A stretch of 28,718 nt of DNA. Source: DAONFI01 sp035403485. Lineage in GTDB: Bacteria > Planctomycetota > Phycisphaerae > SM23-33. Below are positions 15,288 to 23,409 of the stretch, piece by piece; position 1 is the stretch's first letter; each line of letters opens with the position of its first letter. Position numbers and translations under genes: made by a program. The notes below the pieces were generated by a model that was not told the DNA's origin, made no database searches, and was given only the letters and a program-made list of their open reading frames with translations. The stretch lies in the NCBI GenBank assembly GCA_964536835.1, contig CAZIAZ010000038.1:1-28718 (forward strand). The letters are read 5' to 3'.

Positions 15288-16043
15288 ATGGATGAAATTT
15301 CATTAAAAAAAATGCTGGAAGAATACAGGCTGGGCCGACTGAATCAGCAGGAGGTCATTTCAAAGCTTCAAACACTGCCGTTTGAGTCGTTGTCGCACGC
15401 AAGGGTGGATCATCATCGCAAGCTGCGATGCGGTTACGGCGAAGTCATCTTCTGTCAGAACAAGACTCCGCAGCAGGTTTGCGAGATTTTTGCCAGGCTC
15501 GCCGCCGAAGGTGACGTTCTCGCCACCCGTGCGACAGCCGAAATGTATGAAGCCGTTAAAAAAGTTTGTGCCGGCGCAGTGTTTTATCCCATTTCCCGCG
15601 CTATAATTATGATGAAGGAGCAAAAGCGTCCTTGCGGGCTTGTGGCGATAGTATCGGCCGGGACTAGTGACATGGCCGTCGCCGAGGAAGCACGGCTGAC
15701 AGCTGAATTCATGGGCGCAGAAGTTAGCTGCCATTACGACGTTGGCGTGGCAGGCCTTCACAGGCTGCTGGCAGACCTGGACGATATCCGCAAGGCCAAC
15801 GCCGTAGTGGCTGTCGCTGGTATGGAAGGCGCCTTGGCAAGCGTAATCGGAGGATTGGTGAGCGTGCCCTTAATCGCTGTGCCTACGTCAGTGGGCTACG
15901 GCGCCAGCTTCGGAGGCGTCGCAGCACTGCTGGCAATGCTCAACAGCTGTGCCGCCGGCGTAAGCGTAGTGAATATAGACAACGGTTTCGCCGGCGGTTA
16001 TAATGCCGCTTTAATAAACAGGCTCGCTGTTCGTAAAAGATGA
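15288..16043 (+). CDS. larB: Nickel pincer cofactor biosynthesis protein LarB
   Basis: A 251-residue LarB from the chosen start (253 from the ATG at 15282). LarB carboxylates the pyridinium ring of nicotinic acid adenine dinucleotide and hydrolyses it, the first step toward the nickel-pincer nucleotide of lactate racemase. The C-terminal two-thirds is the PurE-like (AIR carboxylase) domain: GLVAIVSAGTSDMAVAEEA, VPTSVGYGASFGG and SVVNIDNGFAGG. The cysteine in LNSCAAG (residue 221 from this start) is the likely catalytic one. larC, larE and larA are not in the window. It heads a run with a membrane protein, nnrD and ribF, so it may be part of a cofactor cluster. Confidence 0.92.
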   Translation: MDEISLKKMLEEYRLGRLNQQEVISKLQTLPFESLSHARVDHHRKLRCGYGEVIFCQNKTPQQVCEIFARLAAEGDVLATRATAEMYEAVKKVCAGAVFYPISRAIIMMKEQKRPCGLVAIVSAGTSDMAVAEEARLTAEFMGAEVSCHYDVGVAGLHRLLADLDDIRKANAVVAVAGMEGALASVIGGLVSVPLIAVPTSVGYGASFGGVAALLAMLNSCAAGVSVVNIDNGFAGGYNAALINRLAVRKR

Positions 16044-16130
16044 TTTCGACGACAGAACGCGTTGGATTTTTTTTTACAGCCGCACAGCGTTTCCATTATC
16101 AGCATGGCCGAAAATATAAAGGAATTTTTT

Positions 16131-16577
16131 ATGAATAATGAAAAATGGCAACCTGTGTCGGGGCCGTCCGGCAACGGACAGAATGACTATGACTCCAACA
16201 GAAAAGCAGAATACAGCATGGGCGACACAAGTCTTGAAGAACTCCGCAAGACGTATCAGAATATGCGCACCATGCGAAAAGTCATAGAAAAAAATACCAC
16301 ACACTGGAAGACCACGTTCATGCTCGCAGGGTCACTGGTAGGTTCCATGCTATACCTGGTGGGACTGATACAGGGCGGCCTGAGCTATCCCGAAGGAATA
16401 CATCTGGCGACTCTCTCGGCAATAGTTGGACTTATGGTTTTCGGGCTGTTTTTCCCGCTATTTGTGTGTTTGTATTTCTCCCGCGGTTTTCTGGACTTCA
16501 TAAAGCGTATCGAAGACAAAGTATTCCCGAACGATCCCGTCTTCCGCGGCGTGCAAGAAGAGGACGAGGATGAGTGA
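16131..16577 (+). CDS. Two-transmembrane protein of unknown function
   Basis: A 148-residue protein. I chose the ATG at 16131 because AAGGAA lies 6-7 bases before it; the ATG at 16062 adds 23 residues without a ribosome site. A polar N-terminal third contains a heptad-like helix (LEELRKTYQNMRTMRKVIEKN). Two membrane segments follow, about residues 62-82 and 92-116, and then a charged tail (RIEDKVFPND...EEDEDE). I do not recognise a family. Its stop overlaps the start of nnrD by 8 bases, so the two are translationally coupled. It may be a membrane-anchored companion of that operon, but no function can be assigned. Confidence 0.75.
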   Translation: MNNEKWQPVSGPSGNGQNDYDSNRKAEYSMGDTSLEELRKTYQNMRTMRKVIEKNTTHWKTTFMLAGSLVGSMLYLVGLIQGGLSYPEGIHLATLSAIVGLMVFGLFFPLFVCLYFSRGFLDFIKRIEDKVFPNDPVFRGVQEEDEDE

Positions 16578-17457
16578 ATTATTGAAGCTCGCCGCGGAAA
16601 ATCTGCCCAAGTTGGCCAGGCGTCCGCGCGACGGCCATAAAGGCGTTTTCGGGAAGATTCTCGTACTCGGCGGCTCTCGCCGGATGATTGGCGCGCCTGC
16701 GTTGGCAGGCCAGGGAGCTCTCAGGGGCGGGGCAGGCCTCGTAACCATAGCTACCCCGGGCCCAGTTCAGCTTGCCGTTGCAATGCTCTGCGAATGCGCC
16801 ACAACCGTGCCGTTAGCCTGCGATACGTCAAACCGACTCGCACAACAGGCTCTTTCGCAATTTTCAAGGGCAATCGACGCATGCGACGTCATCGTCGCCG
16901 GCTGCGGTTTCGCCGTCGGCACGGAACAGCAGAACTTCATCCGCATGATTATAGAGCAGTCAAAACCCGTCGTCCTCGACGCCGACGGATTGAACAATCT
17001 TTCGCAGATTTCCGACTGGCCATCGCTGCGCAGGTGTCCGTTGGTGCTTACACCGCATCCTGGCGAATTTGCCCGTTTGCGTGGCTGCGATACTCCGGCT
17101 GACCCGCAGGGCAGGCTCGACGCAGCCGTAGCGGCTGCCCGCGAATATTCATCAGCCGGCGAAGTGACAGTGGTGTTAAAAGGCGCAGGCACGGTCGTAA
17201 CCGACGGCAGGGAAGTTTTCGTCAATGCCACCGGCAATCCCGGCATGGCCACCGGCGGCAGCGGCGACATACTGGCCGGCCTCATCGGCGGCTTGACAAT
17301 GCAGGGCTTGAGCCTTTTGAAGGCAGCCTGTCTCGGCGTGCACATTCACGGGCTGGCAGGCGATATCACAGCCGCCGAACTTACCGAACAAGCCATGACA
17401 GCCGCCGATATCCTGGAACGCATACCAGCCGCCATGAAAAATTTCGTCGAATCATGA
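16570..17457 (+). CDS. nnrD: ADP-dependent NAD(P)H-hydrate dehydratase
   Basis: A 295-residue ribokinase-fold enzyme that repairs hydrated NADH and NADPH using ADP. The family blocks are GHKGVFGKILVLGGSRRMIG at residues 22-41, GALRGGAGLVTIATP, the LTPHPGEFARL motif, and the nucleotide/catalytic motif NPGMATGGSGDILAGLIGGL near residue 220. It is a stand-alone dehydratase without the YjeF_N epimerase domain that is fused in many bacteria, so the epimerase (nnrE) must be encoded elsewhere or be absent. It overlaps its upstream neighbour by 8 bases and ribF by 4 bases (ATGA), so it is an operon member. Confidence 0.93.
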   Translation: MSELLKLAAENLPKLARRPRDGHKGVFGKILVLGGSRRMIGAPALAGQGALRGGAGLVTIATPGPVQLAVAMLCECATTVPLACDTSNRLAQQALSQFSRAIDACDVIVAGCGFAVGTEQQNFIRMIIEQSKPVVLDADGLNNLSQISDWPSLRRCPLVLTPHPGEFARLRGCDTPADPQGRLDAAVAAAREYSSAGEVTVVLKGAGTVVTDGREVFVNATGNPGMATGGSGDILAGLIGGLTMQGLSLLKAACLGVHIHGLAGDITAAELTEQAMTAADILERIPAAMKNFVES

Positions 17458-18401
17458 TGCAACACCGCACAATTCAAGGCCTTGAAAACGTCACCGAATC
17501 ATGCCGCCGCGGCGTACTTGCCATAGGAAACTTCGACGGCGTTCATATGGGCCATCGCAAGATTATTTCGCTGGCTCGCGAGTTGGCCGACAAGGCTGGC
17601 GGCCCGCTGACGGCGATGACCTTCGACCCGCCGCCGGATATAATAATCCGGCCAGCCGACGCGCCGCAACGAATCTGTACGCCTGACGACCGTGCCGCCC
17701 TGCTCCTGGAAGCCGGCTGCGATTACGTAGTGACTGCAAAAACGGATTTGCAACTGCTGCGAATGTCGCCGGAGGATTTTATCGCCCGAATAATCGTCGG
17801 CCGGTTCAACCCGCGTTACATCGTTGAAGGGCCTAATTTCTTCTTCGGCCATTTTCGAGCCGGCAATGTGGAAACGCTCAAAAACGCGGGCAAAAAGTAC
17901 GGCTTTCAGACGCAAGTAGTCGAACCTGTGACTGTCGAGCTCGCCGGCGTGCGTGCGAGAGTTTCCAGCACGCTCATCCGACAGTTAATCGAAGAAGCCC
18001 GCATCGAGGACGCAGACAGGCTGCTTACCCGACCATTTTCATTCGTCGGCCAGGTTATCGGCGGAGAAAAAGTCGGCCGTGTGTTGCAGTACCCAACCGC
18101 CAATATCGACCCCGGCATGCAGGTAATCCCATGCGACGGCGTCTACGCAGGCCTTGCAACCGTACACGGCAAACCATACCGCGCAGCTATCAGCATAGGC
18201 CGAAAACCGACCATCGGCGATAATCTGCCGCGGCTGGTGGAAGCAAATCTGCTGGATGCGTCGGGTGATTTTTACCATGAAAAAATGCGGCTGAGATTCA
18301 TCCGCTTTTTGCGGGAACAGCGAAAATTCGACTCGCTGGATGAACTCAAAGCCCAGATTTCCCGTGATGTGCGACAGACTCGCGAAATAGTTACGCTATA
18401 G
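17454..18401 (+). CDS. ribF: Bifunctional riboflavin kinase / FAD synthetase
   Basis: A 315-residue RibF that makes FMN from riboflavin and then FAD. The N-terminal nucleotidyltransferase domain carries the HIGH-like GNFDGVHMGHRK at residues 25-36 and the STLIR element (VSSTLIRQLI) near 177. The C-terminal flavokinase domain includes PFSFVGQVIGGEKVGR, the PTANI motif at about 221-225, and ISIGRKPTIGDN. Length is typical. The start overlaps the nnrD stop by 4 bases. Together with larB and nnrD this makes a stretch dedicated to dinucleotide/flavin cofactors. Confidence 0.96.
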   Translation: MMQHRTIQGLENVTESCRRGVLAIGNFDGVHMGHRKIISLARELADKAGGPLTAMTFDPPPDIIIRPADAPQRICTPDDRAALLLEAGCDYVVTAKTDLQLLRMSPEDFIARIIVGRFNPRYIVEGPNFFFGHFRAGNVETLKNAGKKYGFQTQVVEPVTVELAGVRARVSSTLIRQLIEEARIEDADRLLTRPFSFVGQVIGGEKVGRVLQYPTANIDPGMQVIPCDGVYAGLATVHGKPYRAAISIGRKPTIGDNLPRLVEANLLDASGDFYHEKMRLRFIRFLREQRKFDSLDELKAQISRDVRQTREIVTL

Positions 18402-18503
18402 CGTTGCCTGAAAGTTTTGCAATGTTCTAATGTACGGGCCTTTATTAACAGGGTTTGTTGCAAGTTTTCATATTGCGTTATTTTCAAAAACCGCTATATA
18501 AAA

Positions 18504-18535
18504 TCCATTCCAAAAACCTGACTGCCTGCAATCTG
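18504..18535. repeat. Relic end of the inverted-repeat element
   Basis: TCCATTCCAAAAACCTGA followed by CTGCCTGCAATC matches the left end of the 172-bp element (CCTATCCCAAAAACCTTGG, then CTGCCTGCAATC) with a few changes. No partner arm is detectable. It lies in the 173-base gap between the convergent ribF and large membrane-protein genes; no clear terminator was found there. Confidence 0.5.
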
Positions 18536-18574
18536 TAAATTTTTTAAAAAAATCAGGATAAAATCACAAAAACT

Positions 18575-20410
18575 TCAACTCGCAGGCATGGTTGAGGGTT
18601 GAGTGGACGGATGCGTCGAAGGCTCGGCGGATTGGGGCAGACGCTGTTCCACGTTCGAATGCAGCCATTCCAACTGGCGGGCGGCTTTTGCCAGCCAGGG
18701 ATTGAATCGCTCGGAAACCACGACAGTAAAATAATATTCCGGCTCTTTCAGGACAAGCCGTATAAACGACGCATTGGCTTTCTGCATGGAAAGACAGCCC
18801 AGTTCGTAATTGGCTTCTATGGCGGCGTCGCTGTGCGGTTTGGCGGAAATCCTGGCAATTGCTTCCGCGCGGTCATACGGATTGGGATTGAGCTTGGCAA
18901 CGGCAAGCTGCAGATTATCCCATATCGGCGTATCCCTGAACGATTCGTCGGCAGCCAGCCGTTTCACTTCGCGGACATAATTGGGCGAACATGGATTGAT
19001 GGATAACAGCCGTGCCATCGCCAACGTGCTTTTCGGATTCGAAAGTATATCGTTATCGTTCAGCATCCAGGTAAGTTTTTCAACATCAAACAGGGCATTT
19101 TCGTAAGTCTGGAAGTCGGGCATATCCGGCAGCGGCTGAAAGATGCCCTTTTCATCGGTATCATGCCGCAGCCTTACGACGATATCCCTCAGCCGGTCCT
19201 GAGCCTGCCAAAGCATGCCGTTTGCATCATGCGCGAGGTTGAGACGTATTTCAAGGTTAGCCTTCCCCGCAGCCTGCCGGAGTTTCAATATGCCGATGTT
19301 ATAATACGCCATCGCGGCGGAATCGCTCGTCGGGTATTTTTCGAGCAGGTACAGCCATGCGGAATAGGAATCCGGATTCACAAACTCCGCCGTGTAACAC
19401 GCAAACCGCTCGTCAAATATGGACAAATCCAGCTGGACGCACTCCAGCTGCGCCCTCAGAAAAGCCACAGATGCCGCACGTCTCGAATCCGGATACCTGT
19501 TCAGAAATCCGTTGCAACGACGAATCAGCGCGGCTTTGCGGGATTCGAGATTTTCCAGAATCAGCAGAATGTACGGCTTTGACGGCGTTTTGTGGCGTTC
19601 TTTCTGCCACCGTTCCGCGGACTGCGCCGGAAATATGCTCTGGCTGTCCGCCAAGCCGCTGGTCAGCAGTGCATAATCCACTTCCGCCGGCCCTACTTTG
19701 ACCCAGAATATGACAAAACCGGTCAAAAGGCCGCCCAGCAGCATCGGCCATATTACGCCGGGCTGGAATTTACGCCATCGTACCAATGCTACACAGATGC
19801 CGCAGAAAACGGCGGCTATCACAACACCCAGCGTCAGGCAGAGTATCATTATCCAGCGTTGTATGGGCAGAAGCACGGCGGAATCCAGGCTGGGAAACGC
19901 AAGGAAATAGAGGAACAGCACCGACGGCGTCATGCCGAGAAGCATCGCGCCGAATGGCCACGAACGACGCAGCCTGGTACGGGCTGCAATCACGCAACCT
20001 ATCGCCAGCGACAGTGCGAATATCCAGCTATGGCCCATCCCGCCAACTATCAGCACGAACACCATGGACAGCAGCAACTGAAACAATACCGACACCGCCA
20101 CCGGTACGAATATCAGTATGCCGAGCAATACGCCGTAAACCAATATCATCCACGGCTGAGAGAATATGCCCACAGGTTCGAGTAAAAATTCGGCGAACGG
20201 CGTCAATAAATCCTTACGATAGGCGGCAGAAGAAAAGTCCCACGGCTTGCCGCTGGAGAGATAGCCGAAAAAACCCGCCGCCACAGTAAACAATAAAAGA
20301 TTCACCAACGTGGCCAATATTACCCTTATGGGCCCCCTGGGCTTAAGCAGCGGCGGCGAATAGCCGCGTAACGGAAAACGGCCGTCTTTCGTATCATTCA
20401 TATGCGTCAT
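18575..20410 (-). CDS. Large membrane protein with helical-repeat C-terminal domain, unknown function
   Basis: A 611-residue protein. About seven membrane segments lie in residues 29-240. A long soluble region (about 255-590) is rich in helices and in TPR-like phrases such as LNRYPDSRRAASVAFLRAQ, LLEKYPTSDSAAMAYYNIG and AIEANYELGCLSM. The C-terminus is a low-complexity STHPSTQPST tail. The start has GGAG 8 bases upstream and lies 5 bases after the rdgB stop, so it ends the rph-rdgB operon. TPR-like segments suggest a scaffold for an envelope complex, but there is no direct clue. I do not recognise a named family. Confidence 0.8.
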   Translation of the reverse strand: MTHMNDTKDGRFPLRGYSPPLLKPRGPIRVILATLVNLLLFTVAAGFFGYLSSGKPWDFSSAAYRKDLLTPFAEFLLEPVGIFSQPWMILVYGVLLGILIFVPVAVSVLFQLLLSMVFVLIVGGMGHSWIFALSLAIGCVIAARTRLRRSWPFGAMLLGMTPSVLFLYFLAFPSLDSAVLLPIQRWIMILCLTLGVVIAAVFCGICVALVRWRKFQPGVIWPMLLGGLLTGFVIFWVKVGPAEVDYALLTSGLADSQSIFPAQSAERWQKERHKTPSKPYILLILENLESRKAALIRRCNGFLNRYPDSRRAASVAFLRAQLECVQLDLSIFDERFACYTAEFVNPDSYSAWLYLLEKYPTSDSAAMAYYNIGILKLRQAAGKANLEIRLNLAHDANGMLWQAQDRLRDIVVRLRHDTDEKGIFQPLPDMPDFQTYENALFDVEKLTWMLNDNDILSNPKSTLAMARLLSINPCSPNYVREVKRLAADESFRDTPIWDNLQLAVAKLNPNPYDRAEAIARISAKPHSDAAIEANYELGCLSMQKANASFIRLVLKEPEYYFTVVVSERFNPWLAKAARQLEWLHSNVEQRLPQSAEPSTHPSTQPSTMPAS

Positions 20411-20415
20411 TCCCG

Positions 20416-21048
20416 CTACTCCATTTCCGCCAGCAGAATTCGAAGTTTTTTAGCGAAAGTCCGCAACGCACACCCGCGATGGCTGATGGCGTTTTTATCG
20501 TGCGACGATAATTGCGCGGTCGTACAGCCCTTTTCATCAACGTAAAACAGCGGATCATAACCGAATCCGTTTTCGCCGGCGGGAGCATGCAATATGCGAC
20601 CCTCGATTTTGCCGGACGATTCAAGCAGAATTTTACCTGGCGCCGCAAGAGCCAGATGGCAGACGAATCTGGCGGTTCGCCGGTCGTCAGGCACGGATGT
20701 AAGCACAGCTAACAGTTTGGCGTTATTGGCGCAATCGATGACTTTACGCGAGGAGTTCGCCGGACAACAGTCGGCGGCGTAGCGCGCGCTTATCACGCCA
20801 GGCAAGCCGTCAAGCGCATCGACCACAAGGCCGGAATCGTCGGCAAGACACCAACAATCCAGAATATCGGCATAATACAACGCCTTCTGGCGGGCATTTT
20901 CTGCAAAAGTGCTGCCCGTTTCATAAGGTTCGGGAATTTTTCTGTCCGCCGGCAGAGGCAGAACGGCTACGCCCAATGCCGACAGCACTGCTGAAACTTC
21001 CTTTAGTTTGTGCGGATTACCAGAGCCTAATGTTATTGTTACCGCCAC
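20416..21048 (-). CDS. rdgB: XTP/dITP diphosphatase (RdgB/HAM1)
   Basis: A 210-residue house-cleaning pyrophosphatase that hydrolyses ITP, dITP and XTP. Signatures are LGSGNPHKLKEV at the N-terminus, ETGSTFAENARQKA, LADDSGLVVDALDGLPGVISARYA and the late motif FGYDPLFYVDEKG, ending SHRGCALR. I place the start at a GTG at 21048 (VAVTITLGSGN) because GGAG lies 8 bases before it. The longer ATG reading from 21072 adds MPATGVPQ without a ribosome site. The gene overlaps the upstream lipoprotein by 32 bases. The last ~15 residues before LLAEME are typical. Confidence 0.94.
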   Translation of the reverse strand: MAVTITLGSGNPHKLKEVSAVLSALGVAVLPLPADRKIPEPYETGSTFAENARQKALYYADILDCWCLADDSGLVVDALDGLPGVISARYAADCCPANSSRKVIDCANNAKLLAVLTSVPDDRRTARFVCHLALAAPGKILLESSGKIEGRILHAPAGENGFGYDPLFYVDEKGCTTAQLSSHDKNAISHRGCALRTFAKKLRILLAEME

Positions 21049-21979
21049 CTGGGGTACTCCTGTTGCCGGCATCGGACTGTTTTTCCTTTTCCTTAGTTTT
21101 TTTATTTTCCGCGTTGGGAATGATTATCGGATACGGTTCCTGGGTAACGGCGTGACGCTTCGGCCGGCCGTTCTCATAATATATCTCAACCGTTTTTTCC
21201 GTATTCCCGCATATCAGCATTTCCGGAAAATCCTGGAAAACTTTCTTCATCTTCGGGTCTACGATAACCTTCTTTTCCACTTCAAACTCGTTGTGCGTGA
21301 TAGGATGCCTCGCCTTGACCATTACGGTTTTTATCGACGTTTCCGGAAAAGTGCCAACCGCTACGCCGGACTTGTATGGCCCATGAAAGTAATACGCATC
21401 ATAACCCTGCTTGCGAAGATTGCGACAATCCATGACTGCCCGCTGCTTGCGGCCATAATAACCGCTCTGCGGCACGTCATATTGAATGTCCACAAGCACA
21501 CTGTAATAGCCTTTGGCGTTTTTGAGATTCCATTCGGACGGCCCTTCATCAGCCGTGCCCGGCTTGGCGATTACGATAGCCTTCACAAACGGCTGAACGC
21601 CGTTGGCCATGCGGAAATTCTTAGCCTTCGCAAGATTGGCCTGAATCTGCCGCTGCGACGCACCGTCACTGCCGTAGCTGCCCATGTAAAGAATACTGTG
21701 GTCATCCTCGTGAACGACATAGACGTCGTGCCACTGAAGCGTATCAGCCAGATAATTTTTCTGCGAGACGGCCCTGTCAACATGGTCCGGCCCTTCAAAA
21801 AGCTGCAATAATATGGTCTGCGGCTCAGCATCGTGTGCAAACTTCTGCTGCCCGCCCAGATTCCAGCCGCCACCGCCGGACGACACATCACCACTGCCGG
21901 AAGTTTTCGGTGCGAAATTGTCGTCGCAGCCAATCAGCAACAATGCGAAAATCAATATAATGCCAAACTGTTTCAACAT
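21017..21979 (-). CDS. Putative lipoprotein with SPOR-like region
   Basis: A 320-residue exported protein. The signal peptide MLKQFGIILIFALLLIGC ends in a lipobox with Cys18 as the lipidated residue, followed by Asp19-Asp20 and a Gly/Ser linker. The middle contains a stretch resembling a SPOR-type fold: YYSVLVDIQYD, then RNLRKQGYDAYYFHGPYKSGVAVGTFP, the usual strand-helix-strand with a GxF/P end. SPOR domains bind denuded peptidoglycan. The C-terminus is polar and low-complexity (KKTKEKEKQ, GGGNN). GGAG lies 8 bases before the ATG. It lies between rph and rdgB in one operon. The SPOR assignment is by eye and moderate. Confidence 0.7.
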   Translation of the reverse strand: MLKQFGIILIFALLLIGCDDNFAPKTSGSGDVSSGGGGWNLGGQQKFAHDAEPQTILLQLFEGPDHVDRAVSQKNYLADTLQWHDVYVVHEDDHSILYMGSYGSDGASQRQIQANLAKAKNFRMANGVQPFVKAIVIAKPGTADEGPSEWNLKNAKGYYSVLVDIQYDVPQSGYYGRKQRAVMDCRNLRKQGYDAYYFHGPYKSGVAVGTFPETSIKTVMVKARHPITHNEFEVEKKVIVDPKMKKVFQDFPEMLICGNTEKTVEIYYENGRPKRHAVTQEPYPIIIPNAENKKTKEKEKQSDAGNRSTPGGGNNNIRLW

Positions 21980-22019
21980 CTCGATTCTCCAAAATTACAA
22001 CAAGAAAGCAACCGCCAGC

Positions 22020-22739
22020 TCACCTGGCCAGTGCCTGCTTCTGAACGTGCAAAAGCTCCTTTATGCCTTTTCCGGCGAGCGCAAGCATCTGCTGCAACTG
22101 CACAGCCGTAAACGGCGCAGCCTCGCTTGTGCCCTGTATCTCGACAAATTTTCCGCTGCTGGTCATCACCACGTTCATGTCAACGTCAGCAATAGAATCT
22201 TCCGCGTAGCATAAATCCAGAAGCGCTTTGCCGTTAATTATGCCGACCGACACGGCAGCCACCGCGCCGCGTATCGCACCTTTTTTAAAAAAACCTTTCG
22301 CAATGCCCTTTTCGACGGCACGCTGCAACGCGACATATGCTCCGGTTATCGACGCAGTGCGAGTGCCGCCGTCAGCCTCCAATACGTCACAGTCGAGCGT
22401 TATCGAATTGGGGCCCAGCCGGTCAAAGCGAACTATGCTGCGTAATGACCTGCCGATAAGCCGTTGTATTTCAATACTGCGGCTGTCGGGTTTGAGCGTG
22501 GGCCGGCTTTTGCGGCTGCCGGTACTGGCCGGCAACATGCCGTATTCGGCAGTCACCCAACCGCCGCCGTCAGCGTCACGCCACTTGGGAAGCGTATTTT
22601 CTATGCTGGCGGTACATATCACGCGAGTGCCGCCCATTTCGATAAGGCATGAGCCGTCGGCTGTCCTGACGAAATCGGGCGTTATGGTCACGGGCCTCAG
22701 TTGGCCGGCTCTGCGAGAGTCTATTCTCTTGTTGGACAT
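22020..22739 (-). CDS. rph: Ribonuclease PH
   Basis: A 239-residue phosphorolytic 3' exoribonuclease that trims tRNA and rRNA ends. The family opening R(A)GQLRPVTITPDFVRTADGS, the GWVTAEYGMLPAST loop, EIQRLIGRSLRS, ITLDCDVLEADGGTRTASITGAYVAL, and the phosphate-binding DLCYAEDSIADVDMN and VEIQGTSE blocks are all visible. Full length. GGGAG lies about 11 bases before the ATG. It is second in an operon after the 187-residue unknown protein and precedes the lipoprotein and rdgB, a frequent rph-rdgB pairing. Confidence 0.97.
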   Translation of the reverse strand: MSNKRIDSRRAGQLRPVTITPDFVRTADGSCLIEMGGTRVICTASIENTLPKWRDADGGGWVTAEYGMLPASTGSRKSRPTLKPDSRSIEIQRLIGRSLRSIVRFDRLGPNSITLDCDVLEADGGTRTASITGAYVALQRAVEKGIAKGFFKKGAIRGAVAAVSVGIINGKALLDLCYAEDSIADVDMNVVMTSSGKFVEIQGTSEAAPFTAVQLQQMLALAGKGIKELLHVQKQALAR

Positions 22740-22755
22740 CTGTCGCCAGTCTCCC

Positions 22756-23319
22756 TTACCTGAAAGATAATCTTATCTGCTGAAAACGCCACGGATGGCC
22801 TTTCCGCGAAAGTATACCAGAAACCCGACAAAAAATCGCATATTTTGCCCCGCAATCCTGTTCAAAAAGTCCAGTGTCGATTTTTTCGGCTCGCTCAATG
22901 ATATCGGCGAGAATAAGGCCATCCGGATTTTTGACGGTTTCAGCTATTTTTTTTGCCCAAAGCCCCAAAAATCCCCCATGCCGAAATTTGACAAGGAACT
23001 CCGCCTCGCAATCCAGCCAGGCGGTATCGCCGTCGGCAGAGACGACTTCGCGGGCAAAACCGGCGTCAATGCCGTCGATAAATTCCCATTTCCCGCCGAC
23101 GATTTTTGCAATATCGTCCAAGCCGACGCACCATTCGCCACTGCGGGTCTTCAGCACCAGCGTATCCACATCGACTTCAGCCGGCGGCACAAAATTCTCA
23201 TCCAGAAACGTCGCAACATCCGCCCCGGAAGCCGGGCCGGCGAAAAGACGACGCAACACCGCCAGTACGTCTATCCGCGGATTGTGCGTTATTCCATGAA
23301 TCAACGGTTTCATTTGCAT
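22756..23319 (-). CDS. Conserved-looking protein of unknown function (187 aa)
   Basis: A 187-residue soluble protein with no recognised family. Hydrophobic and charged residues alternate evenly through VDVDTLVLKTRSGEWCVGLDDIAK and a C-terminal helix (GLILADIIERAEKIDTGLF). No signal peptide or membrane segment is visible. I favour the ATG at 23319 (MQMKPLIHG). A TATAAT box ends 6 bases before it, so a start at 23346 would place the promoter inside the gene. It is the first gene of the operon that continues with rph 16 bases later, and diverges from the sensor kinase. Confidence 0.7.
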   Translation of the reverse strand: MQMKPLIHGITHNPRIDVLAVLRRLFAGPASGADVATFLDENFVPPAEVDVDTLVLKTRSGEWCVGLDDIAKIVGGKWEFIDGIDAGFAREVVSADGDTAWLDCEAEFLVKFRHGGFLGLWAKKIAETVKNPDGLILADIIERAEKIDTGLFEQDCGAKYAIFCRVSGILSRKGHPWRFQQIRLSFR

Positions 23320-23325
23320 GGCGGA

Positions 23326-23354
23326 ATTATAACAACTTTTCGACATGATTTTAA
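23326..23354 (-). promoter_or_regulatory. Probable promoter of the rph operon, leaderless geometry
   Basis: Perfect TATAAT at 23326-23331 on the minus strand with TTAAAA (23349-23354) 17 bases upstream as a weak -35. The -10 ends 6 bases before the ATG at 23319. Confidence 0.5.
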
Positions 23355-23383
23355 GATTTGATGTAATTTTGATTGCAAACTTA

Positions 23384-23389
23384 TATAAT
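23384..23389 (+). promoter_or_regulatory. -10 box of the sensor kinase gene
   Basis: Perfect TATAAT, 20 bases before the kinase ATG, with GGAG in the short leader. A TTGATG lies 20 bases upstream, too far for a standard -35, so the promoter may rely on the -10 or an activator. Confidence 0.5.
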
Positions 23390-23409
23390 AAAGCGGCTGG
23401 AGACGATAG

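Noticed and set aside
18575..18616. STHPSTQPST repeats as a possible tandem repeat locus
   Set aside because: It is only a short low-complexity C-terminal tail of one protein, with no DNA-level tandem array.
22956..22995. Partial resemblance to the repeat end (CCCAAAAATCCCCCATGCC)
   Set aside because: It is inside a coding gene, lacks the TAGAACC end and the TA border; the similarity is short and probably chance.
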